From Dysidea avara (Eukaryota > Porifera > Demospongiae > Dictyoceratida > Dysideidae): a DNA stretch of 64,000 bases. Positions 48,660-61,012 of the stretch are shown here, piece after piece; position 1 is the stretch's first letter; the number at the start of each line of letters is the position of its first letter. Below the pieces are notes generated by a model that saw nothing but the letters and a program-made list of their open reading frames with translations, ran no database searches and had not been told where the DNA came from. The position numbers and the translations under genes were made by a program. The stretch is from the NCBI RefSeq assembly GCF_963678975.1, contig NC_089285.1, positions 3,508,531-3,572,530 on the forward strand. The letters are read 5' to 3'.

Positions 48660-51600
48660 TCATGTTGATTTAGCTATCTTTTCTACAATGTTGTTGCCAG
48701 ACTGTCCATTGTACAAGAAGTGGTTATTGAATGGTTCCCCTTTACCAGATATTGCCTGTGAAATATGTCACTAATGTCCACACCACTTATAAACAAAATC
48801 AGCCCATACCTTTATTACCTCCTGAGCAAATATCCCACCAACTATTGCACAGACTGGACTGAGTTCTGAGAAACAGAATCTGGTATTGAAGTATTAAACG
48901 TGGGAATAGAAGAATGGGAATTGGCTTACTTGGTGAACTCATCGGTAACAAGTTGCCGAGGTACAGATAACTCTTGTATGACTTCCTCCAGTAATAGTTT
49001 TAATTGTTCAACATCTGACTGTTTGCTGGCAGGGTAGGGTGGTCGACCATGTCTGTCCCTAAACTTCTGTAATGCTGTACAAAGACAGCGTACCAATGAA
49101 AAAGTGATACACAGTGACAGCTACAATAGCACAGTGAAACTGAAAAAAAAAAAGAGGATCTCAACAATGATAATCATAAAATACACCTTAGCTAGCTACA
49201 GAGGTTCTTGCGTGACAAACTTAAAAGTGTATTTGAAGTTCAAATTGATTGGTTGAAATCTTGTGCATGTGACTTCCTATTGCTGTTGGACAAGAACCTT
49301 TGTGTGGTTTAGTCATGTGTCCTCAAACATCACATGGTGTCAAAGAAAAAGTAGTAAAACTTCAACCCTGCACTGATGTGAAGTATTCTACTGTGGGTGT
49401 ATTACAGTTCTCATTATTTTTCAGTCATCTAGTGTGAACACACAAAAATAAAAAGCCACTGGAGAGAATTGAACTCTCGACCCCTGGTTTACAAGACCAA
49501 TGCTCTAACCACTGAGCTACAGAGGCTTCGTGATAATAGAAGAGTATTACGTTACCTCTTAACATGTCATTGTGTGTACAGGTACTGCTGGTAACACATT
49601 GAGTAGCAAAAATATAAACACCATACTTCTTGTGACAGAGACAAAAGGTTTTTAAATTAACGGCACCAATTTCAAGAGCCGTGTTTAGTAGTCCATCATT
49701 ACCAAACTCTTCTAGTTTGGGACCTACTTAACATGGCCACCATAATAAGGTCATCATCATGAGGTAACCACTAAGTTAGAGACGCTATACAATACAGCTC
49801 CACAGAACGCACTTCTACAAATAAAATAAGTTGGTGGTGTTCTCCGTAACTGTCTTGGTGTTAATCCATCCCACTGCACTTGTAAAGTATCTTGTAGTGG
49901 ACAGAACTGCATCTCCTAATGAACAGAGTGACAACCTTGAACAACATAGTATTCGAGTACAATGGCCAGATACCTTACTAACGATCACTTTCTCTTTATC
50001 TTGACTTGTCATTTTTCTCTTCTTTCTACTAGGGTCTTCTATATCAATTGATGCTGACTTTGACCGTTCTTCTTCACTACATTAGAAGTAGAAAGAATTT
50101 CAGCACAAGAAATAATACAAACATCTGAGCACAACACATATCCAATACACATTAGTACCATATTGCCGCAAATTTATGGCTGGTACCTAAACACTTGATC
50201 CCTTAGCTTTAGCCACCAAAGGTGGTGAAATAATTTGGATGTATTACTGCAAGGAGCTTGGTTGTAATGAAATAGCTCACTTGCACAAAAATTAACAATT
50301 TGAATTGTTTAATTGCATTTCACAAGCAATCTGAAATTGACTGTATTTCCTGGAATCTACTTCATACATTTTCCTGAGCATATCTTAAAGATTTAAGTTT
50401 AAAAGACACTTGCCATTCCTTCATTTATGGCAGGCGTTTATTTGAGACCATGTGTTGTTACCCAGCATTTGTTATTTTTATTGTAAATATGTACCTTAGA
50501 CCATTAGACATACCAAGGGAATACTGAGCTATAGTTATTCAGCAAATTTAAACATCATGTGTAACATTCGCATGATCACACGTAACATACACGTGCACAC
50601 ATGTGCAGACATATTATAGTACAAATCATAGGATGTTTAAATACTACATAAGCTGCCCATCTGGAGGGTATAACACATCATTCACAACATTGACTTACAC
50701 AACATAAGAATGACAATTCAAGTCAACAAAGAAGTATCCATAGTAACCCCAAACATCTCCACAATAGAACTTGATACCATGACGATGACATAACTCATTT
50801 AATCTGACCTGAAATAGTAGCAATGTATTATATGAGGGTAAAGACTGCAGTGCCCCTAACTATTGGAACACAAGTGATATGCAAAAGGTGGTGTTAACAA
50901 TACACAGGTCTCACTGCACCCCCCCCCCCCCCCCCCCCCCCCCAACAAAACTCACCATGGTAGTAGTAGAGGCACAAGAGGCACAAATGACGTTGAAGGA
51001 GGCAAAGTAATCATCTGGTTTCTTCTCCACATCTTCACAATCTACTGTCACCTTGACATTAGGGTTGAGTAGCTGGATACGAGGCTGAGCAGTCTGTACA
51101 ATCTACAGGATCATACATCAATGGTTATAAAACACTTGCAAACTAGTTGCTGCAGACAACACAGCTACAAATGAGTTCTCCAACGAAATACTACTAGGGA
51201 TGTATATTTTACAAAAAACAAAGTACAAATTCTGTGCCTACCATATGTTGTACACAAATTATTATGGCAAATCCTACAATACAGTCATGCATGGATATCA
51301 GCAGCAATACAGTTTGTCTGGCATTGTACGAATCAAAATTTAGACTTGATAAAATAAATGTCCTGCTGGTTTAGGCACAAGTAAGTACTTGCTAACCACC
51401 AAATCTTCTCCTACCCTATACCATACATGCAGTACAACACTGCTACAACATAACTTACTGGTGTATCCTTATTTCTCTGTGCTGGGAGTAGTAAAAATGT
51501 TGCCCCTTGGACTGTCTGAACGGTGTTCTCATCTCCATGACGATGGTCAATCAGTGTGAGGGACTTTATTCCAGCTAGTACAATATTCTTGATCAACTCT

Positions 51601-53199
51601 GCTGTTAACCCAGTGAGACCAACCACCAACACTGCACTAGATCTTAACCTATTTCATGTGAAACAGCAATTGATCACAATAGATACAGCGTATGTATATA
51701 TTAAGAGCTCCAAGTGGTGTTGATTATTGGGTGACATTTATAACTACACTAAAACAAAGCTCTAGCTCCTGGAAGGACACATATGGGTTCCAACAGGCCA
51801 GGCTACATACATTTTCCTGAATAAGAAAAACCTAAAAAAAAAACTGGGCTGAAAGCCTTTTCATCCCACAGTGTGAGAGATTCCACTGTACAGCTTTGGA
51901 GTAAGCAGGTACACTTTTTAAAAGATATAGCAAATAATACAATATCATCACTATCCATTTCATCACATCAATGACCACTATATCACAACAAGTAGAGGTG
52001 AGCTTCACACTATTACTTTTACATATAGCTGAATATGAAAAGGTCTGTGCTCAGCTTTTGAGACAATACTTTCTTAAATTGGCTATTGAAAAATGAACAA
52101 AAATCTATATTGGTGCATCTCTGTAGTCTACTGTTCGTTTTTCCTAAGACACGCAAGCACGCATGCACGTACACACACACACAGAACAACCATGCTATGT
52201 TCCAAGACTGATACCATGAAAGTGTGGTTGGTATTAAAATGTAATGAGCTCTAGATCTTCAAGTTACAGGAACATAAAATAAGTTCACCTACAAAATAGA
52301 CATACCCATAGCTACTGTTGAAAGTATCAAAGATTTAGGAATAATATCACAGGACTTAACTTGGGATAGACACTATAAGATGATATCAGGAAAAGCCTAT
52401 AAGACACTTGGATTAATACGTTGAAGTTCTTCAAGCAACGGGACAATCATGACCAGAAGAAAACTATACATTTCATTGATACGTTGTCAAGGATTATATT
52501 GTTTACAAGTGTGGAGGCCTTTCTAAATCAAACATATTAATTTGTTAGAAAGAATGTTCAATTCAGTACCTCCAACACAAGATTTGGTTCATCTCAAAAA
52601 TGATCCACCATAGATGTTCATTTAATATCGCACAGAATTTTTAATTTCACCACATACCACATCTATGGAACTCTCTGCCAAGAATAGATTTATCTCTTCC
52701 GATTTCATTATCAAGCGTAAACTCTATTCTATAACTACATGTGGGAACGCTTTATCCAAAAATTTGATGATATTAAGAATGTGCATTACAACTGGCCTTG
52801 TTGCCACTGTCACAGCATCAATGACACCCTTGCACAGAGAATTTAACTACTTAAATATTTTTTGTATTTCCCCCTTTCTTTAGTTTGAGTCTCTGGCAGC
52901 ACTTGCCAGTGGCTCAGTACCTTTATTTGTACTGTCAAACATTAATAATAAACTACATTCCATATGTCACAAATGCGCACAGGCATACACAAATACAATA
53001 CACAATCTAAAGACGCGCGTTTAGAGGCATTCAAAAGTGCGAGCCCTACTTGGGTTCTAAACGTTACGTACTTCTTTTGAGCTTCAACTCCCCACAGTCT
53101 AATCTGTCGGTCATACTGTTCCGCTTCCTCAGCTGATATTGGGGCTACTTCGTTCTCTTCCATAACGCTTCCTTCCACGTGGGGATAGACCTTATTCAT
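48660..53199 (-). CDS. SAE1: SUMO-activating enzyme subunit 1 (AOS1)
   Basis: Nine minus-strand exons, from start to stop: 53199-53072, 51648-51459, 51102-50956, 50808-50699, 50076-49974, 49915-49819, 49074-48930, 48879-48810, 48755-48660. They total 1,086 nt, giving 361 residues with all phases consistent. The first exon has the E1-type opening YDRQIRLWGVEAQKK; exon 2 has VLVVGLTGLTAELIKNIVLAG (Rossmann-like adenylation half); later exons give IKFYCGDVWGYYGYFFVDL, VQWDGLTP, FCFSELSPVCAIVGGIFAQE and NNHFLYNGQSGN, all in the order of SAE1. It pairs with SAE2/UBA2 to adenylate SUMO; the catalytic cysteine is on SAE2. Exon 5 encodes a basic linker (SRKKRKM) between conserved parts. Intron 1 holds a LINE fragment, and the intron before exon 7 holds a tRNA gene. 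Confidence 0.95.
49454..49526 (-). tRNA. tRNA-Thr (anticodon UGU)
   Basis: The minus strand folds as a cloverleaf of 73 nt: acceptor GCCTCTG with CAGTGGC (one T-T mismatch at the fourth pair), D stem GCTC/GAGC, anticodon stem TTGGT/ACCAG with loop CTTGTAA, and T stem GAGAG/CTCTC with loop TTCAATT. The anticodon TGT reads threonine. No intron. It lies in an SAE1 intron on the same strand. The acceptor mismatch raises the possibility of a pseudogene. Confidence 0.85.
50920..50943. repeat. Poly-C run in an SAE1 intron
   Basis: About 24 C residues lie 13 bp from an exon boundary. The length may be unreliable in the assembly. Confidence 0.95.
52290..52880 (+). pseudogene. LINE reverse-transcriptase 3' fragment in SAE1 intron 1
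   Basis: The plus strand encodes VESIKDLGIISQDLTWDRHY, AYKTLGLIR and, after frame changes, LWNSLPRIDLSLP. These are the usual C-terminal LINE reverse-transcriptase motifs. It is antisense to SAE1 and frameshifted. Confidence 0.8.
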
Positions 53200-53420
53200 T
53201 TAGAACAGTAAGCGCCCTCTGATGTCACGCGAAGCCATACAAAGGTCCCTATTTACCATGGTGATAGCTTTTCGGCCGCCATTTTGAGTTCTAAAACTGG
53301 GCGAGCACAACGGTTGCTATCATGTTACTATAGTTATGGTACTGCAAATGGCGAATTTGGCGGAGAATTGTGATGTTACTATGGTTTTGGTACTGCAAAT
53401 GGCGAACTTTGGCGGACATC
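53200..53420 (-). promoter_or_regulatory. Probable SAE1 promoter with YY1-like motif
   Basis: On the SAE1 strand, CAAAATGGCGGC (53286-53275) lies 76 bp upstream of the ATG. It fits the YY1 consensus often found just downstream of animal transcription starts, in the usual orientation. Further upstream a 51-bp unit is repeated (53322-53363, 53373-53415), each containing GCAAATGGCGAA on the plus strand. The region is locally less A+T-rich. There is no TATA box in the usual place. The function is inferred. Confidence 0.5.
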
Positions 53421-53491
53421 TCCTTCGCAACGAGTTATAAGCGCTATGAAATTAATTCAGTGAATAAGGTCTATAGCGCCTAATAATTATT

Positions 53492-53749
53492 TTACCACGC
53501 GTTTTTAGTAATAGACACCCCTACCCAGAATGGGTTGTTTTCTATGCTTATGAATTGATGCTTACTTCTTCGAGGCCTCGTTCGAGGCGTTCCTTCAAAG
53601 CCGAGTTCAAAGAATTTAAGCTGCTTTCGGAGCTGTTTACTTTGAGGTGCCGGATTGAAGAGAGGCAGCGAGTTTCTTGACAGCCGACGGTGTACAAGTT
53701 TGGAGTTGACTCTGAGCAGTTCTCCTGGTCTGTGAGTAGTTGTCTTCAA
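53492..53749 (-). CDS. Hypothetical 85-codon frame upstream of SAE1
   Basis: A minus-strand frame from MKTTTHRPGELLRVNSKL, strongly basic, with RRLSRNSLP and GTPRTRPRRSKHQ. No known domain recognised. It lies in the less A+T-rich stretch upstream of SAE1 and could be a first exon, a 5'-UTR shadow or chance. Low confidence. Confidence 0.2.
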   Translation of the reverse strand: MKTTTHRPGELLRVNSKLVHRRLSRNSLPLFNPAPQSKQLRKQLKFFELGFEGTPRTRPRRSKHQFISIENNPFWVGVSITKNAW

Positions 53750-54031
53750 TATTAGCCACGCGAGACTACTTCAGTATAGCCGTGCAGTGGTCTCGGCAGT
53801 GGTAGCTAAGCAATTTTGGTAGTTATTTTCAATTATGCACAAACCCCTCTAATCAGCTTGAGGATGTGTTGCATGTCAAGTACATCAAAATGTTATAGTG
53901 TGATACAATTAAGTTTAGGCCACTATTTAATGATTTTCTGTTTTTCATCAGTGCCCGTATGTATTTTTACTGCCGCACATATTTTGCCATTATTAAAGAT
54001 TTAGCTACCCATTATTTCAGTTATCTGATTA

Positions 54032-54440
54032 GGTCACTCCAAATAAATTTTTTTTTTTTTTTACGAAGGCAATGATAATATAAATAAACACTTAAACAGT
54101 GGGCAGAGAGGCAAACTCTGCCCAGTCCTGGGATGATGGTATTGTAATTTTCTATTTCCCGTCCTGACTTCAGGCATATTTGCATGCGGGAGGGCGGTCC
54201 ATTTCCATTATTTCATTATGAGATTGGTAGCTTTTGCCTGGAAAAAGCCGCACAAAAGCATTTTCCTTCCTTTATTTGCAAAAATGTGCCGACTTGATAG
54301 CACTGTAAACACGTGAGCTGACACTGTTTCAATAAGCCTGTCAGTATGAAAGAATAACTGGAAAATAATGGAATATTTAGAGCTGACAGTAACCAGATGT
54401 GGGAAGTGGACGGGAAACAGGAAATTTATTTGGAGCGGCC
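54032..54440. mobile_element. Harbinger-like MITE, 409 bp, TTA duplication
   Basis: The ends GGTCACTCCAAATAAATTT and the inverted AAATTTATTTGGAGCGGCC are flanked by TTA at 54029-54031 and 54441-54443. Non-coding. Confidence 0.85.
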
Positions 54441-54599
54441 TTAACCAAGTACTGTATTGAGGATGTGCAGTTCAGACAGTAGCTACCTTGCTCATTGTAG
54501 CCAAAAGAGAATGTAAAAGATTGGTGTAATGAAGTTTAAAAGTAAGAAGTTGATCCTTGAGTGCAACTAATCATGTAACGAAGGGCGAGAGAGGATGGC

Positions 54600-55850
54600 T
54601 GCCAAATTAGCTACATTGAGTTAACAAAATAATTAGCAAATTGCCTTTTATACAGATTAGCTATCAGGCCCTGGAGAGTATATTGAGGTATGAAAATAGC
54701 TATATTGTGGGAATAATGTGATAACAGTAATGACCCACCCACCTGCACTCTAAATTTGGAAATTTCTGATGAAAAACAATCCCAAATAGTGGCCTTACTA
54801 CAGTTATACAATTTAAGTTTACCATCTAAATCTGATGTTAAGTACAAACCGTTAGGTAGAAAACTCCATAGCTTGGGAGAAAGGAGTCGGTGGTAGTACT
54901 TGCAGTTAGGCTGATAATTGGTTAAGATGGCCTCGTGTACATACAGTTAAAAGATGGATATGTTGCAAGAAATCAATCAAGACTAGGTTGTGTAAAACGT
55001 AATGATGATTGCTTTTGTTCTCTGTTCTAAAGATCCCAGTTTAATTTAGTTAACATAGATGTGACACTAGAGTAGCTTAAAAAACGAATTGGGCAGCCCT
55101 ACGTTGAACCATTTCAATTCTTAATATGTCTGCTTTACTATGCGGGGTGACCACACAACAGAAACATACTCAACTATTGGTCTGACATATGTATTTTGTG
55201 CAAGAGATTCGATAATAGGAGAGATTCCTCTAAGAATACACAAGTTGAGTTTGCTTTGTTACAAATGTTGATGATGTGATCGTACCAGGACAAAATTTGA
55301 TTAATGGTGACTCCTAAGTATTTTGTTTTGGTTACATTTGGTCATTCAGATTATAAGCTGTTAATAGGATTTCTCTTGGTAGTGGTAGTAGTAAGGTGTT
55401 CACACTTTGATATATTAAGAAACATTTAACCAGTATTGTGCCCAACGAGCAATAATAGATAAGTCCATTGTAAAATTAGAATATCTTCTTCTGATTAATT
55501 TCTCTATAAAGAATTATGTCATCGGCATAAAGTCTGATTGTGGAGGATCCTTTGCTAGGTAAGTCATTTAAGAAGAGGACCTAGCACTGAACCTTGAGTT
55601 ACCCCTTATCAAGCTGGTGTAGCTATTCTCATTGTCCAGTAATACTTGTTGTTGTCTACCTTGTAGAAAGTCACTTATCCACTGTGGTCCTTGTAAGCCA
55701 CTGTAGTGAGATAATTTGTACAGCAAGCGTTGATGGGAGACTTTGTCAAATGCTTTAGAAAAGTCAAGCCAAAGGAGATCAATTTGGCTTCCTACATTTA
55801 GAGATGAAGTTAGATCTTGGACGGTGTCTGGAGACTACTATATGAAACCT
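54600..55850 (-). pseudogene. LINE reverse transcriptase, decayed
   Basis: Reading the minus strand from about 55770: DFSKAFDKVSHQRLLYKL, then PQWISDFLQGRQQQVLL, GVTQGSVLGPLL (about 55600), LYADD in TIRLYADDIIL (55530-55510), and degenerate thumb and C-terminal parts down to 54600. These are successive reverse-transcriptase motifs of the jockey/CR1 type. Stops and frame changes throughout make it a pseudogene. Confidence 0.88.
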
Positions 55851-55953
55851 TACAACATATATGATATGATGTAGCTAATTCATTGAATTTTGTGAAGTTT
55901 GCAGTCTTTTTGCCATGGTTGCTTGGATCACAGTCATTAGTCTCATGTAGCCA

Positions 55954-56030
55954 GACCACTATTTCAGCACAGGGGCTTAGAGGGTACTTATAATCTCTAA
56001 TCAATAAGCCCCTGTGTTGAAAGAGTGGTC
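55954..56030. repeat. Inverted repeat with 26-bp arms
   Basis: GACCACTATTTCAGCACAGG at 55954 and its near complement ending at 56030 (about 22 of 26 bases), separated by 25 bp, could form a hairpin. It may be a very short foldback element at the LINE edge. Confidence 0.75.
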
Positions 56031-56287
56031 AGTCATGTAGAAAATACTGTTTTCTCTTCAGTTTTAAATTTCAGTATCTTAGGTTTGTTTTGTCAATTAT
56101 ACTGTTTAAACATTCAAGCAATGCTGCAAGCAGATGCTTCCTCGAATGGAGAAAAATCTTGATAGCTAAACATGGTGTCTTAATAAACAGAAGTTTTGGG
56201 ATGCACTCCACTTGCGCTACAGATGGACATAGCTGAATACTCCTAGCCACTGTGTGTGTGGCATAACTTTCACTACATGATCATGCA

Positions 56288-57140
56288 ATGATATGTCGAC
56301 ATGGTGGTTTAAGTTTTGTTTGTCATAATGACCTGCATGTCATTACAGCTTTTGTAACGGTGTTGCTATCGAGCCACATCTTCAACCACTCAGTGGAGAA
56401 GTACTTACTCCTGGATCAGATAACTGACAAGATGATTCCAGAGCTGACATCCATGTTCATGGATTTTTGCAGGTGGCGGCAAAGTGCCTTTTTTGATATA
56501 AAGGTATTTCACCCAAATGCACAGAGCTACCAATATGTATCAATACCACCTGTGTGTAGATGTCATGAGATGCAGAAGAAGAGGGAGTATGGTGATTGTG
56601 TCCATGAGGTGGAGTTAGCTTCTTTTACTTCATTGGTTTTTGTAACAACTGGGGGCATGGGAAAAGAAGAAATCAATTTTTATTGCTGCTCCTCTCTAAA
56701 TGCAATGCCTTATCCTATGGTAACACTTTGTCGCTTCACCCTGTCCTTTTCATTGTTGAGGTCAGCGACCATGTACATCCAGGGGAGTTGCTCCATATCT
56801 TATAGGTTGTGCTTCTCCGGAGATGGGCCTTGCAAGTGGCCCTAGGGACGTTTAGTTTTGTTTTACTCATGTATTCTTCTTGTTGTTTTTTATAAAAAAG
56901 CATGATGTAAAGTCATATGTTGCTGCATCATTATCTGGCATTAGGAACAAAGACATTTGTGGAGCAATTGAGCGTGCAATGAAAAAGGCAAAGGAAACTT
57001 TAAGATGGATTTGCTGCTATAAGAAGCACTCAAATTGGAACAATGTAACACACAGCATGGAAAATTGTGATATGGATTCAAATGCGGAAGATGATGGTGA
57101 TGAGAAACTTGCAGAATCTGCAGTCAATGAAGATGCGTAG
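56288..57140 (+). pseudogene. Decayed repeat-associated protein (TGGMG family)
   Basis: The frame at 56288-56845 contains CRHGGLSFVCHNDLHVITA, FFDIKVFHPNAQSY, KKREYGDCVHEVELASF, LVFVTTGGMGKEE and LSFSLLRSATM. This is a longer version of the fragment at 45298 and again matches, from memory, a protein segment recurring in invertebrate repeats. A following frame, 56880-57140, is acidic at its end and not recognised. At 57710-57850 a broken PHD-like piece (DDSSDIVCCDGCNKWLYGLF) appears. The frame breaks suggest an inactive copy. Confidence 0.6.
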
Positions 57141-57870
57141 TTATAGTATTAGATATTATTAAAGAAAGGTGATCCTGTGCAGGTGGAAAAGACCTTCGAT
57201 CTATTTGTGCCTCAGTCATTGCTGACTCTGTGATCTCTAGTAAAGCTTGAAAAATTGAGCAACTAAAACTTTGCTCCAGTGCAGCTTAATATAAGCTTCC
57301 TTAATTGCTATTGGTTTACAGATAATTCACGTACAGTAGTAAAAAAAAAGTTTTGATGCTGATAATAAGCCCGAATATGGTTGCTTCTCTCTAACACAAA
57401 ATAGACAGTCAGTTGAGACTTGCTTATTTTCTTGTAGCAGCCTATGGCGGTTGTCTTTCAAATTGAAAACATGCAATCCTTTACAGATACTTCACTTCAG
57501 TAAAGGGTAAGCATTGGAGATTTGTGTCTCTTCAAGTTTGGTATTGAATGGCAATTGGGATGTATTCTTCAACTGTCCAAATACGATGCTGAGAAAAGAA
57601 AGTATGATAAACCTTGTAATGATCAATCTATTGAAGTTACCAAGCATGTTGATGTGCTGTGCTAATTGTGACCGCATTCTAGAGACAAGGCAAATAAGAG
57701 AATTCCCCTCCCCAGTGCACAGCGTCGCAAACGTAAGTCAAGAATTTTGAACACTGAAGTATTTGAAGTGTATTGCATATGCTGAGTGTCAGATGACAGT
57801 TCAGATATAGTATGCTGTGACGGATGCAACAAATGGTTGTATGGACTATTCTGATAATATAATTGTGTTA

Positions 57871-58412
57871 CAGTGAAACCTCTCTAATCTGACACCTCTG
57901 TAATTCAGAATGCCTCTATCATAATTATGATATTGCATGTTTTGCATACCAAAAAGAAAGACTTTTTCCGGCTATGTAATACTACCAATAATACCATACC
58001 TGTTTCACTGCCCATACAAAAGTCTCAATAGTAGCAGTGAAATTTATCCCGTATTTCACTGACAGCAGTGAAAAGGTTGTAATTGCAATTTCATTGGCTA
58101 GAATTTATGTTAACAATATAGTGCCAATTAGTGTTGATGCGTGTTTAGTGCATAGTGACAAATTGCGTACATGGCAACGCTAATGCACAGCATGCGTATA
58201 TGCAGCAAGTATGGTATTAACTGGGAATAGCATGGGTAGCAGTGAAAGTTGGGTTAAATAACACGTATGTTGTATTGGAAATTTACCATTTCCAATACAA
58301 CACTCGTGGTATTTATCGCTATTACTAGTACTAATCCAACATCCTTGCTTATCCGACACATGCAGTTTTCTTATCCCAATGAGTGTCAGATTATAGAGGT
58401 TTCACTCTACTG
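57871..58412. mobile_element. Mariner/pogo-type MITE, TA target
   Basis: The ends CAGTGAAACCTCTCTAATC and the inverted GATTATAGAGGTTTCACTC plus TACTG lie between TA dinucleotides. CAGT ends with TGAAACCTC recall Tigger-type termini (from memory). Inside, a strong hairpin at 58268-58300 has arms TTGTATTGGAAAT and its exact complement. Confidence 0.8.
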
Positions 58413-58941
58413 TAATGAGTGCAGCAAGAAGCAATCTAGCTTTTGTTAACAGTTGGCTACATGGTTGCATATATACACAACCTCAGGGTCATGCACATGT
58501 TAGCTACATGTACAATATTGTGCTTATGTATTAGCTACTGGTATTTACCAGAAATTTAAATTACTGTACTTCAAATTGCATTGATCATTATTGCCACAGC
58601 AATATAGCTAGTTATAGCTACCTTTTACACTCTGTATAGCTACTCTTTACACATAATAAATTAAGGAAGTAGTTTTCTGCATGGATCATCCTCGGAATCA
58701 GCTGCAGAACCCTCAGCAACCATATTATGTGTTGACAATTTTATAACTAAATAACTGGATTAGGCGAATCATATCAGACAATTGAATGTATTTTAATGTC
58801 ATTCAGCTACAGTATGAAAATGTACTGTTTTTTTCCACAGGTTTATATGTTGGTTATATGTTGGAGAACTGCAAACAAGTAACTTGAAATTTTTATAATG
58901 ACCATTTTTAAAAAATATTTATTTGATTACATGTACAAAAT

Positions 58942-59644
58942 TAGAGATGGACCGATACCACTTTTTACCGATATTTCCGATACGAGTATTTGTACTGAAA
59001 TTATTTTCCGATACCGATACCGATACTATACATTGAAGCCTAGACAAGTTTATTTTAGAAATTTCATTGTTGTGATACATAGCTAGCTATTAAAATATCA
59101 CAGTAATTGATTGATCTCAGTTCAATCAAGTTTTAAAATATTCATTGTATAACAGCTAAACATGATAAAAACATCATGGTGGATTACTAATTTCTTGATT
59201 TGGGGTAGTTTTCTTGTAAGCTTATTGATAAGGCAATTAATTGCGTGGGCGGCCGATAATTGTACAATGTTTGTTACAGCTTTTCAACCAAACCTTTTCA
59301 TGAAAAAGCAAGCCAAGTAGTCATAAACTTATTTCTTGAGGAACAACTGCATTACTATTTAAATACAAAGGATTCACGTGCTCTAATATATTAGAATACA
59401 CACGGAACAGTTGCAGCAATACTTGGAAAAGGGTAACAAAGGCTTTGTTTCGCTACTTTGTTAGCTCAACTAAGTTACTGATTAGCTCAACTAAGTTATT
59501 AGCTACTGGAAACTTAGCTAGAGATGGTTTAATAAAGTGGTGAGTGTCTACTGTGGTATCTGTACCTTGTATTACCGATACCGATCCGATATCACTGGTA
59601 TCGGCATCGATACCAATACTGGTATCGGTATCGGTCCACCTTTA
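58942..59644. mobile_element. hAT-like MITE, duplication TACAAAAT
   Basis: The ends TAGAGATGGACCGATACC and GGTATCGGTCCACCTTTA are inverted, flanked by TACAAAAT (58934-58941, 59645-59652). Subterminal CCGATA/TATCGG repeats fill both ends. Similar in build to the element at 19349, with a different repeat word. Confidence 0.95.
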
Positions 59645-60068
59645 TACAAAATACAAAGATGTATCACGTGATCAAAAAAGTTATTAGCATGATGTACAAG
59701 GATTGACCATTGAAAAGTTGATGAATTAAACATTCAAGAACGGAATACGTCTCCATTGCAAATCGCCCACGCAGTATAGCGCGCGCGTCACTAATAATTA
59801 GTGCTCAGCCGGGGTATGCGACTATTGGATTGAGATGGTGATTTTTATAAAATTATTTGTACCGTCAAAACGTTCGTTACGAACGGTATAGCTAGCTGAA
59901 GTATTCAAGAAAGGATAGATCTAGCCTGGCATAACCTGGATTCGTTAAAAAGTTCGCGCCTGGAGTGTTGGGGTGAGCCAATATTTTCATTGCCAATGGT
60001 TCTATGTGTAATGTTAAACCCCCTACTTTGTACCATGAAGAAGGCCGTATTAAGCTGTTACATTTTAC

Positions 60069-60380
60069 GTGAAACTAGATGTCATGCTGGCCATTCCTGC
60101 TAGAACCTGGGAAAGGTTTAAAAGTTATCTAACGCTCCATAACAGAGCCTTGAAAACCTGCTTCCAGTGTAGACGCGTGTATCTTGCCAATAATTTTTTT
60201 TTAATTAAAAGTCGCTTAATTGTTGGATATGTTAGGAATCTTGTCCAAACCGGAATCTCGTACAAGATTCTTGAGGAGTTTAGGCTAGTAGATCGGACCC
60301 TCCGTATTAAGTTCAAGCTAGCTGTTTGGAAAGCTAGTGATCTGCTGATTTCCTGTCATAGTTATATAGTTCGAGCCTAA
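60069..60380 (+). CDS. Hypothetical 103-codon frame
   Basis: A plus-strand frame from MKLDVMLAIPARTWERFKS, rich in basic and hydrophobic residues, with no recognised motif. There is no splice or family evidence, and the opposite strand is also open for 63 codons. It may be chance. Confidence 0.15.
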   Translation: MKLDVMLAIPARTWERFKSYLTLHNRALKTCFQCRRVYLANNFFLIKSRLIVGYVRNLVQTGISYKILEEFRLVDRTLRIKFKLAVWKASDLLISCHSYIVRA

Positions 60381-60507
60381 AGCTGCGTGATGTCTCATAA
60401 GGTCTACCCAAACTTGGCACATCTGGATACTTTTCCCAGCGATCTCAACTACACAGGTACTTACTTAAGTTCTATATTTAATATCTATATGGTTAATGCC
60501 AGCTTTA

Positions 60508-60831
60508 GTCTGGCGGACCCCCGGACCTGCTTCGCATAAAGCCATACCTCGAGTTTTTATCTGTGATAAAGTAAGGGGTAGGTTAGTCTCGCGTCAGGCG
60601 TGGCCAGACCGCTTTTTGTCTCTGTCAATGGATATAGGAGGGTCTGGTCCGGTTCGTCGGAATCCCACACTTGTCTTGGATAATTGGGTAGTGATAACCA
60701 AAGAAACGTGATACGTTAATCGAGCCGTGAGTCGCTCGCATTATAGCTAAATCACTGACAAGCGAACATTTGGAAACGATCCAATCAGCATTCACTAGTC
60801 TGGCGTAGGCGAGGGTCTGGTAACGCCAGAC
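60508..60831. mobile_element. Probable MITE with GTCTGGCG ends
   Basis: The left GTCTGGCGGACCC and right CGCCAGAC are inverted and bounded by TA. The interior has further GGTCTGG/CCAGACC pairs. Ends tentative. Confidence 0.6.
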
Positions 60832-60921
60832 TATACAGTCTAAAGCTGCTTTGGCATGATTGGATCAATTTTAAGCGGAGTCTTTGGTTTTATTACAGCG
60901 GAGTTTTATGATTGGCCGTTG

Positions 60922-61012
60922 CTATTTGTACGACGATACGTATGAATAGCTCACGTGCTATTCGTACGACGATACGTATGAATAGCTCACGTACTATTCG
61001 TACGGTAACGCA
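60922..61012. repeat. 36-bp palindromic tandem repeat
   Basis: Two full units at 60922 and 60958 and a partial third contain CTATTCGTACG and CGTATGAATAG as hairpin arms, followed by CTCACGT. A further ATTCGTACGACGAT lies at 61050. Confidence 0.85.
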
